Shown here one piece after another: positions 57,558 through 64,000 of a stretch of 64,000 nucleotides of DNA. The DNA is taken from contig CP054189.1 of the NCBI GenBank assembly GCA_015709495.1, positions 310,001-374,000 on the forward strand, read 5' to 3'. The notes below the pieces were generated by a model that saw nothing but the letters and a program-made list of their open reading frames with translations, was not told where the DNA came from and ran no database searches. Numbering within the stretch: the stretch's first letter is position 1; each line of letters opens with the position of its first letter. This stretch comes from Chthonomonadaceae bacterium. GTDB taxonomy: Bacteria > Armatimonadota > Fimbriimonadia > Fimbriimonadales > Fimbriimonadaceae. The position numbers were made by a program, and so were the translations under genes.

Positions 57558-58547
57558 ATGCCGCACATCACCACGCTCGAACTCACCACAGAATCGGGAA
57601 CGTTCGTTCTCGAACCGCTCGAAAGAGGATACGGCCAAACGATCGGCAACGCCCTGCGCAGGGTGATGCTCAGCTCGATCCAGGGCGCGGCCATCAGCGC
57701 CTGCAAGATCGACAAGGTCTTTCACGAGTTCGCCGCAATCCCAGGCGCCAAGGAAGACACGACGCAGTTCCTTCTCAACCTCAAGGACGTCGCCATCAAG
57801 CTCAACGTGGACGACGGCCCGCCGCAAGAGGACAAGACCCTGCGGCTCGATGTCAAGGGCCCGGGAGTCGTAACCTGCGCCGACATCAAGTGTCCCGACG
57901 GCGTGGAGATCATGAACCCGGAGCACTACCTGCTCACGCTTTCCGAAAAGGGTTCCTCGCTTTCGGTCGAAATGTATGTCGGATGGGGCAACGGGTACGT
58001 CCTCCCCGAAAAGCAAGACAAGTACAAAGGCATCATCGGGGTACTCACGATGGGTGCGCAATACACGCCCGTTCGCAAGGTGAACTACGTCGTCGAGCAG
58101 ACCCGCGTCGGGATGCGGACCGACTATGAAAGGCTCGTGATCGAAGTGACCACGAACGGCGCCGTGTCCCCAAACGACGCGGTTTCTCAGGCCGCGCACA
58201 TCCTCGAACGTTGTTTCCGAATGTTTACTGACCTCGGTAACGCGGGGTTCGATTCGGATATGTTGCTCGACGAGACCGATTCGCCCGAACTGTCGAACAT
58301 CCCGGACATCCGAATCGAGGAACTCGAGTTCAGCCAGAGGACCTTCAACTGCTTGCGGCGGGCGGGCCTCTTGACGCTCCGCGCGCTGGCCACAGCCACC
58401 GAAGCCGACCTCACCAGCATCCGAGGATTTGGCAAGAAGTCGCTGATCGAAGTCAGAGACAAACTCGCCGAAAACGGAATCGAACTCAAGCCCTCGAAGG
58501 GCGGCTATCGCGCCATCGAGTTGATGGACGACGAATTCGACGATTGA
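57558..58547 (+). CDS. rpoA: RNA polymerase alpha subunit
   Basis: 329 aa. The N-terminal domain (FVLEPLERGYGQTIGNALRR, SSIQGAAISACKIDKV) drives assembly. The C-terminal domain (ELEFSQRTFNCLRRAGLLTL, DLTSIRGFGKKSLIEV) contacts promoters and activators. Normal length. 40 nt after rpsK. Confidence 0.98.
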   Translation: MPHITTLELTTESGTFVLEPLERGYGQTIGNALRRVMLSSIQGAAISACKIDKVFHEFAAIPGAKEDTTQFLLNLKDVAIKLNVDDGPPQEDKTLRLDVKGPGVVTCADIKCPDGVEIMNPEHYLLTLSEKGSSLSVEMYVGWGNGYVLPEKQDKYKGIIGVLTMGAQYTPVRKVNYVVEQTRVGMRTDYERLVIEVTTNGAVSPNDAVSQAAHILERCFRMFTDLGNAGFDSDMLLDETDSPELSNIPDIRIEELEFSQRTFNCLRRAGLLTLRALATATEADLTSIRGFGKKSLIEVRDKLAENGIELKPSKGGYRAIELMDDEFDD

Positions 58548-58562
58548 TAGGGACCAACACGG

Positions 58563-59012
58563 ATGAGACACAAAGTCGATCGTAGAAAACTCGGCCTTCC
58601 CAGCGACCAGCGGAAGGCGCTTCTGACCAACCTCGTGCGGCAGTGCATCCGCCACGGGTTCGTCCACACGACTCTGGGCAGGGCCAAGGAGACCCAGAGA
58701 CTCGTCGAGCGGCTCATTACGGTCGGAAAAGAAGACACCCTCGCCGCCCGAAGGCAAGCGCGACGGCTCCTCGTCGGACACTCCACCAGCAGTCCTCGAC
58801 CCGAGCGCGCCCTCGCCGGCAAGACCGATTACGAAAAGAACGAAATCCTCATCCGCCGGAGCTTGATCAACGGTGAGGACTTGGTCAAGCACCTCTTCGA
58901 CGTTGTGGCGCCCAAGTACAAGAAGCGCGAAGGCGGGTATTCGAGGATCGTGAAGACCGGAAGGCGCAGGGGAGATGCCGCGCCGACCGCCGTGCTCGAA
59001 CTCCTTGACTAG
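58563..59012 (+). CDS. rplQ: Ribosomal protein L17
   Basis: 149 aa. MRHKVDRRKLGLPSDQRKAL, NLVRQCIRHGFVHTTLGRAK and YSRIVKTGRRRGDAAPTAVL are L17. The middle has a ~20-residue insert between strands. 15 nt after rpoA; 3' end overlaps truA. Confidence 0.97.
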   Translation: MRHKVDRRKLGLPSDQRKALLTNLVRQCIRHGFVHTTLGRAKETQRLVERLITVGKEDTLAARRQARRLLVGHSTSSPRPERALAGKTDYEKNEILIRRSLINGEDLVKHLFDVVAPKYKKREGGYSRIVKTGRRRGDAAPTAVLELLD

Positions 59013-59796
59013 AAGGATCAAACTGACCGTCGCTTACGACGGAACCGATTTCTGCGGCTGGGCCGCACAAGCTGGACGGAGAACCGTTCAGAGCACGTTG
59101 ATAGAGGCTGTTCGCCGGGTCTCGGGCGAGGATACAGAGATCGTAGGGGCAAGTCGGACGGATAGCGGCGCCCATGCGAAGGGCCAAGTCTGCCACTTCG
59201 ACACAGCGACGCCGATCGAACCTGCTCGTTGGACTCAGGCGCTCAACCGCATCCTGCCTCCCGATGTGGCGGTTTGCAGGGCGGCCTACGTGAGCCCAAG
59301 GTTTCACGCCAGGTTCTGCGCGAGCGATCGACGGTATCGCTACCGGATCGCTACAGGCGACAGGGACCCCTTCGCAGACCGATACGCGCACTGGTTGGGG
59401 CGAACTCTCGACCTCTCAGCTATGCGGACTGCGGCAGGGGAACTCGTCGGGGAGCACGACTTTCGCAGCTTCACCGCGGAGCTCGATCCAGCAATTCGGA
59501 ATTGCGTCAGAGAACTTCGCTCGGTCGAAGTATCCCAGGTTGGGGACGAGGTGCGGATCGATGTGGTGGGCACGGCCTTCCTCCGAGGGATGATGCGGAG
59601 GATCGCAGGTCTCCTGCTCGAGGTGGGCCGTGGCAAGCGCGGCGCCGAAGACGCTCGCCAGCTTTTGCGGGGCGAAGGACACCTTCCGCCTGTCCTTCCC
59701 GCGAAGGGCCTGACCCTCATGCGAGTTAGGTATACGCGCCCCCTCTACGACATCCGATTCCGAGACGATCCCGATCAGCCTGACAACGTGGAATGA
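59005..59796 (+). CDS. truA: tRNA pseudouridine(38-40) synthase TruA
   Basis: 263 aa with TTG 59005 as start, 8 nt inside rplQ; ATG 58975 is an in-frame alternative but adds a 10-residue segment unlike TruA. RIKLTVAYDGTDFCGWAAQ and the catalytic Asp in GASRTDSGAHAKGQV, later DFRSFTAELD and FLRGMMRRIAGLLLEVGRG, are family signatures. Makes pseudouridine in the anticodon arm of tRNAs. Confidence 0.93.
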   Translation: MTRRIKLTVAYDGTDFCGWAAQAGRRTVQSTLIEAVRRVSGEDTEIVGASRTDSGAHAKGQVCHFDTATPIEPARWTQALNRILPPDVAVCRAAYVSPRFHARFCASDRRYRYRIATGDRDPFADRYAHWLGRTLDLSAMRTAAGELVGEHDFRSFTAELDPAIRNCVRELRSVEVSQVGDEVRIDVVGTAFLRGMMRRIAGLLLEVGRGKRGAEDARQLLRGEGHLPPVLPAKGLTLMRVRYTRPLYDIRFRDDPDQPDNVE

Positions 59797-59823
59797 CGAT
59801 TCGAACGAAATAAGGTCAACAAC

Positions 59824-60258
59824 ATGAACCGAACGACAGTGGTAAAGGAAAGCGACATTGAGCGCAAGTGGTACGTGGTGGACGCCGACGGTGTTCCCCT
59901 CGGGCGTCTTGCCGCCCAGGTCGCGCAGGTATTGCGAGGCAAGCACAAGCCCATGTTCGCCTACAACATGGACTGCGGAGACTTCGTGATCGTGGTCAAC
60001 GCCGAAAAGGTGGCGCTCACGGGCAACAAGGAAGAAGAACTCCTCCATCACCACACTGGCTGGCCAGGCGGACTCCGCTCGACCACACGCGGGAAGATGC
60101 TCGCCGACAAACCCGTCAAGCTCGTCGAAAAGGTGATCTGGGGCATGACCCCCAAGACCCGGCTCGGCCGGCAGATCATCAAGAAACTCAAAGTTTACGC
60201 AGGGCCCGACCACCCGCACCAAGCGCAGTCGCCGGAGCCCCTCAAGATCGGAAGATAA
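59824..60258 (+). CDS. rplM: Ribosomal protein L13
   Basis: 144 aa. [40 protein letters not shown] and AVWGM-like [19 protein letters not shown] are L13. 27 nt after truA and 17 nt before rpsI, the standard pairing. Confidence 0.97.
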   Translation: MNRTTVVKESDIERKWYVVDADGVPLGRLAAQVAQVLRGKHKPMFAYNMDCGDFVIVVNAEKVALTGNKEEELLHHHTGWPGGLRSTTRGKMLADKPVKLVEKVIWGMTPKTRLGRQIIKKLKVYAGPDHPHQAQSPEPLKIGR

Positions 60259-60275
60259 CACGGAAACAGCAACCT

Positions 60276-60689
60276 ATGGCAGCCAAGACATCGAAGACCC
60301 AATCGGAAAGGTACTACGGAACGGGACGAAGGAAGAGCGCGATCGCGCGGGTGTGGCTCAAGCCCGGTGAAGGCAACATCGTCATCAACGGACGAGAGTA
60401 CAAGTCGTACCTGGGACGGCCGGTCCTGGAGATCCTCGTACGGAGCCCGTTCGAAGAGCTGGGGCTGATGGGCAAATTCGACGTTGTGGCGACCGCGAAA
60501 GGCGGAGGCACCACGGGCCAAGCCGGCGCCGTTCGCCTCGGAATCGCTCGGGCGATGGTCGAGATGGACGAGAACCTCCGCAAATCGCTCCGGGCCGAGG
60601 GCTTTCTGACCCGCGACCCACGAGTGAAAGAGCGCAAGAAGTACGGTTTCAAGAAGGCCCGCCGCGGCTTCCAGTTCGTCAAGCGATAA
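60276..60689 (+). CDS. rpsI: Ribosomal protein S9
   Basis: 137 aa from ATG 60276. [38 protein letters not shown] and the C-terminal [17 protein letters not shown] (P-site tail) are S9. Confidence 0.97.
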   Translation: MAAKTSKTQSERYYGTGRRKSAIARVWLKPGEGNIVINGREYKSYLGRPVLEILVRSPFEELGLMGKFDVVATAKGGGTTGQAGAVRLGIARAMVEMDENLRKSLRAEGFLTRDPRVKERKKYGFKKARRGFQFVKR

Positions 60690-60719
60690 GCCGGGTGCGG
60701 TCGGGGTAAGGTAGCTCCC

Positions 60720-62204
60720 ATGCCGACGCTCGAAGTGCGCGACGTGGTGATGCAATTCCCGGCGATTCGCGCGCTGGATGGCGTCTCCCTCTCGTTCGCC
60801 GCGGGCCAAGTCCACGCGATCGTCGGTGAAAACGGAGCGGGAAAGAGCACGCTTATGAAGATCCTCGCAGGTCTTCAGCAGCCGACATCAGGACGCATCC
60901 TCCTCGATGGCCGCGAGGTCCAGCTCGAAGGCGTCCGCCATGCGCTCTCGCTGGGGATCGCCATGATCCATCAAGAACTCGATGTCATCGACGACCTATT
61001 GGTGGCCGACAACGTGTTTCTCGGGAGCGAACGGGCTAGGTGGGGCATCGTGCGGCGCGCCGAGTCCATCGAGCGAGCCCAAGCCCTGCTCGACCGCGTC
61101 AAGGCCGGTTTCCCCGCCGACATCGCGGTCGGCAAGCTTTCCATCGCCGGGAAACAACTCGTCGAAATCGCGAAATCGCTTTCGCACCAAGCCTCCATCC
61201 TCATCATGGACGAGCCGACCGCGGTGCTCACGGAGTTGGAAACCGAGTCCCTTTTCGCGCTCATCCGGGAACTCAAGGGCCAGGGGGTCACGGTCCTCTA
61301 CATCTCCCACCGCTTGGCCGAGGTCGAAGCGATTTGTGACCGCGTGACGGTACTCCGCGACGGCAAGCTTGTGTGTACCGTCGAGGCAGGTGAACTCACG
61401 CAGTCCGAAATTGCCGACCGAATGGTGGGGCGCTCGCTGGGCGATATGTTTCCCCAGAAGCTCCCCGCTCCCGACGCCTCGCCGATCCTCGAGGTACAGG
61501 ACCTCAACGTGCCGGGCGCGGTGTACGGCGCATCGCTCCAACTTCGGCCCGGCGAAATTGTGGGGATCGCGGGGCTCGTTGGGTCGGGAAGGACCGAACT
61601 CTGCGAGGCCATCGTTGGCCTCCGCCCGGCCGTCGGCACCCTGCGGGTCGCGGGTTCCAGTTACTCCCCCCGATCGCCAAGGCACGCAGCGAACGTCGGC
61701 GTAGCGTACGTGAGCGAAGATCGCAAAGACGCGGGCATCGTCCTCGAAATGAGCGTCGTGGAGAACACGACCCTCGCGACGCTTACCAAGGTCTCCAGGT
61801 TGACTCTCGATGAGCGCGCCGAAAAACGCGTGTTCGACCGTTGGAAGGAACGGCTCGATATCCGCGCTCCCGATCCTACGCAGCCGATCCTCTACCTCAG
61901 CGGCGGGAATCAGCAGAAGGTCGCCATCGCCAAGTGGCTCGAAGCCGAGCCACGGGTTCTAATCCTCGACGAACCCACTCGTGGAGTCGATGTGGGCGCC
62001 AAACGCGAGCTTTACAACTTGATCCACGAATTCGCTCAGCAAGGCATGGCTTGCTTGCTCGTTTCGAGCGAGTTGCCTGAAATCGTCGGACTCTGCGGTC
62101 GAACCTACGTGATGCGGGAAGGACGCGTGGTGGCCGAACTCGCGGGCGCGGAGGTCAGCGAGGAGCGGATTATGGCGTACGCTGCGGGGGTAGAGGCCGC
62201 GTGA
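60720..62204 (+). CDS. Ribose-type sugar ABC transporter ATPase (two ABC domains)
   Basis: 494 aa with two ABC cassettes as in RbsA/MglA. The first has Walker A GENGAGKSTLMKILAG (~37-52), a signature-like LSIAGKQLVEIAKSLS, and Walker B ILIMDEPTAVL. The second has the degenerate P-loop GLVGSGRTELCEAI, signature LSGGNQQKVAIAKWL and VLILDEPTRGVDVGAK. It powers import of a simple sugar. Overlaps the permease gene by 4 nt. Confidence 0.92.
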   Translation: MPTLEVRDVVMQFPAIRALDGVSLSFAAGQVHAIVGENGAGKSTLMKILAGLQQPTSGRILLDGREVQLEGVRHALSLGIAMIHQELDVIDDLLVADNVFLGSERARWGIVRRAESIERAQALLDRVKAGFPADIAVGKLSIAGKQLVEIAKSLSHQASILIMDEPTAVLTELETESLFALIRELKGQGVTVLYISHRLAEVEAICDRVTVLRDGKLVCTVEAGELTQSEIADRMVGRSLGDMFPQKLPAPDASPILEVQDLNVPGAVYGASLQLRPGEIVGIAGLVGSGRTELCEAIVGLRPAVGTLRVAGSSYSPRSPRHAANVGVAYVSEDRKDAGIVLEMSVVENTTLATLTKVSRLTLDERAEKRVFDRWKERLDIRAPDPTQPILYLSGGNQQKVAIAKWLEAEPRVLILDEPTRGVDVGAKRELYNLIHEFAQQGMACLLVSSELPEIVGLCGRTYVMREGRVVAELAGAEVSEERIMAYAAGVEAA

Positions 62205-63202
62205 ACCGGGTCGGCGCGTGGCTTCAGAACTACGGCGTCGTGGTGGCGTTTGTCCTGCTACTTCTGATCGCCGCGATCTTCAAGGGCGAGACGTTCCTGA
62301 CGGCCGTCAACATCCGCAACATCGTCAACCAGAACGCAGCCGTCGGCATCATCGCCGTGGGCATGACGCTGGTGATCATGACTTCGGGCATCGACCTCTC
62401 CGTCGGCAGCGCGTTGGCTCTGGCGGCCGCAGTTGGAATCAAGCTTCTCAACTCCCAGATCGACTCCGGTGCGAACCAAGCGACAGCCGTCGCGCTCGCC
62501 CTTGCGGCGATCCTCGCTACCGGAACGGCAATCGGCGCCCTCAACGGTGTGCTGATCACGTTCGGGCGGGTAGCCCCCTTCATCGCGACCCTGGGTGGCC
62601 TCGTCGCCTTCCGGTCGTTGACGAAGGTCGTCGCGGAAGGCGGACAAATCACCGCCAAAGGCGACGTGTTCGATGGCCTCGGCCATCTCGGGATCCCCAT
62701 TCCAGGAACCCAAATGCCGAACGGCCAGCCCGTCGAGGTCACTTGGGGGATCGTGCTGTTTGCGGTCGTGGCGCTGGCGATCGGGTTTCTCGTGCGCCGA
62801 ACCGCCTTCGGAAGGCATGTCGTCGCGGTCGGCGCCAACGAGCGGGCTGCGGTGTACAGCGGAATCAACCCGCGAGCGGTGCGGCTCCGCGTTTACACGC
62901 TGATGGGCCTGTGCGTCGGCCTTGCCGCCATCGTCCAAGGCATGCGGTTCAACTCCGTCGCTTCCCAGCAAACCGGCGTTTTTTACGAACTGTACGCGAT
63001 CGCCGCCGTGGTCATCGGGGGCACCCGGCTGAGCGGAGGCAAAGGGCGAGTCTGGGGAACGGTCGTAGGCGTGATGATCCTGGCCGTCATCACGAACCTG
63101 CTCATCCTCATGAACGTACCCAGCGAGTGGCAGGATTTCGTGCAAGGTGTCATTATATTGATCGCGGTTCTGATTCAGCGCGGTCAAAGCGACCGAACCT
63201 GA
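62201..63202 (+). CDS. Sugar ABC transporter permease (RbsC-like)
   Basis: 333 aa from GTG 62201. About eight to ten membrane segments; GMTLVIMTSGIDLSVGSALA and the C-terminal AAVVIGGTRLSGGKGRVWGT are permease signatures of the ribose/xylose branch. Forms the membrane channel with the preceding ATPase and the following binding protein. Confidence 0.92.
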   Translation: MNRVGAWLQNYGVVVAFVLLLLIAAIFKGETFLTAVNIRNIVNQNAAVGIIAVGMTLVIMTSGIDLSVGSALALAAAVGIKLLNSQIDSGANQATAVALALAAILATGTAIGALNGVLITFGRVAPFIATLGGLVAFRSLTKVVAEGGQITAKGDVFDGLGHLGIPIPGTQMPNGQPVEVTWGIVLFAVVALAIGFLVRRTAFGRHVVAVGANERAAVYSGINPRAVRLRVYTLMGLCVGLAAIVQGMRFNSVASQQTGVFYELYAIAAVVIGGTRLSGGKGRVWGTVVGVMILAVITNLLILMNVPSEWQDFVQGVIILIAVLIQRGQSDRT

Positions 63203-63223
63203 GATCGAACCCGGAGGGTGCTC

Positions 63224-64000
63224 ATGCGGATTCGGACCTTATTCTTCATAGTGGCGGGCGCGATCCTCGCGTCTTGGCTGGTGGGATGCTCGCAGGGGGG
63301 AACCGGCGCGGGAGCGGGCGGTGGCGGCGGAGTCGCGAAAAAGCTGACCGTCGCGATTTCCATCCCCAGCGGCGACCATGGATGGACGGCAGGGGTCAAT
63401 TACTGGGCCGAAGAGGTTCAGAAGATGTACCCCGACATCACGTGGCTCTACCAGAAGGCGGACAACGTCGAGCAGCAGCGGACCCAGGTCGAAAACATGC
63501 TCGCCCAGAAGCCCGACGCGCTCGTGATCCTCTGTCATGAAAGCGGGCCGCTCGACGGGATCGGAAAGCAAGCCAAAGACCAGGGCGTGTACATCGTCAG
63601 CGTCGACCGCGGGTTCAAAGACCCTGCCATCGCCGACCTCTTCGTCGAAGGGGACAACGTGGCGTTCGGAAGGAAGTCCGCCGAATACGTCGTGGGCAAG
63701 CTGAACGGCCAGGGCAATCTCTTGGTTTTTGAGGGAGCGACCTCAACGGTCAACGACGATCGCGTTGCTGGGGCGATGGAGGTCTTCGGAGCCAACCCCG
63801 GGATCAAGATTCTGAAGCGACAGCAATCCAATTGGAACGCGGAAAAGGCCTTCAACGACGCCGAGACGATCCTCGTCGAGTTTGCGGGCCAGAAGATCGA
63901 CGCGATTTGGGCGCAAGACGACGACATGGCCGAGGGCATCGAAAGGGCGCTCAAAGAGGCGGGGCGTACCGACCTCTGGATGCTCGGCGGAGCGGGAAAG
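63224..64000 (+). CDS. Sugar-binding lipoprotein, N-terminal part
   Basis: Open to the window end (259 residues). ATG 63224 follows GGAGGG. Lipoprotein signal with lipobox LVGC (Cys ~25), a Gly-rich linker, then a periplasmic-binding fold of the RbsB type: KKLTVAISIPSGDHGWTAGV, NMLAQKPDALVILCHESGPL, YIVSVDRGFKDPAIADLF, IDAIWAQDDDMAEGIERAL. It delivers the sugar to the upstream ATPase/permease pair; the sugar cannot be told. Confidence 0.92.
   Translation, partial: MRIRTLFFIVAGAILASWLVGCSQGGTGAGAGGGGGVAKKLTVAISIPSGDHGWTAGVNYWAEEVQKMYPDITWLYQKADNVEQQRTQVENMLAQKPDALVILCHESGPLDGIGKQAKDQGVYIVSVDRGFKDPAIADLFVEGDNVAFGRKSAEYVVGKLNGQGNLLVFEGATSTVNDDRVAGAMEVFGANPGIKILKRQQSNWNAEKAFNDAETILVEFAGQKIDAIWAQDDDMAEGIERALKEAGRTDLWMLGGAGK

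Noticed and set aside
57447-59021. 524-aa open frame on the minus strand
   Set aside because: Shadow of rpsK, rpoA and rplQ.

Overview
The window looks like a chromosome segment of a high-GC, flagellated, Gram-negative-type bacterium, most likely of the phylum Armatimonadota (Fimbriimonas-like). This placement is an inference. It rests on two PEP-CTERM secreted proteins, an ARC/Mpa-type proteasomal AAA ATPase, a FliS flagellar chaperone, and a ribosomal cluster in which rpsD is missing between rpsK and rpoA.

Layout. Bases 1-1912 are host DNA: the end of a DUF255/YyaL-type gene, a thioredoxin-like gene, then a repeat-rich stretch with a decayed RHS/YD-repeat fragment. Bases about 1944-33016 form a 31-kb integrative element in a tRNA-Val(GAC) gene. 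The intact tRNA is at 32969-33043 (minus strand), with a tyrosine recombinase and an excisionase-like gene next to it. The displaced 3' end of the tRNA is at the far end (1913-1965). Bases 33044-64000 are host again. They hold an ARC-like ATPase, a CBS-GGDEF protein, a divergent DnaA-like protein, a tetraheme cytochrome, a DUF1573 protein, prfB with its programmed frameshift, PEP-CTERM proteins, fliS, secreted proteins, the rpsN-to-truA ribosomal/secY/adk/map/infA/rpoA cluster, rplM-rpsI, and a ribose-type sugar ABC transporter cut by the window end.

The element carries several cargo modules. (A) 2303-15159 is one tightly coupled plus-strand operon. It encodes a GrpE-like protein, two Hsp70-like proteins (one with a catalytic Asp-to-His change), a membrane-anchored J-like protein without HPD, a large membrane protein, a 1209-aa FtsK/EccC-like triple ATPase, three small W-x-D...QF (WXG100-like) proteins, and a protein with an HExxH metallopeptidase domain followed by a small gene. 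I read it as a type-VII-like export or effector system with its own Hsp70 cycle. I know of no described system with this composition, and it is the best candidate here for a new system. (B) 15199-20446 carries a minus-strand operon: an MBL-fold protein, an E2-E1-JAB fusion and a four-helix membrane protein. A DprA/SLOG-like gene and a small membrane protein gene sit beside it. It resembles prokaryotic ubiquitin-like conjugation loci linked to antiviral defence, but I see no ubiquitin-like substrate gene. (C) 20952-22521 holds an ArdC-like antirestriction gene with two or three small companions. (D) 22640-27409 encodes a secreted propeller-like protein, a mucin-like Thr/Ser-rich protein and two glycosyltransferases. 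(E) 27520-28969 is a broken IS1595-type fragment next to a complete ISL3-type insertion sequence with 24-bp perfect inverted repeats. (F) 28973-32905 is the mobility end: TraD/VirD4-like ATPase, replication-relaxation-like protein, small proteins, excisionase, integrase.

Limits: all calls come from reading motifs and gene order, with no database search. Start codons were chosen from overlaps, Shine-Dalgarno-like sequences and family N-termini.
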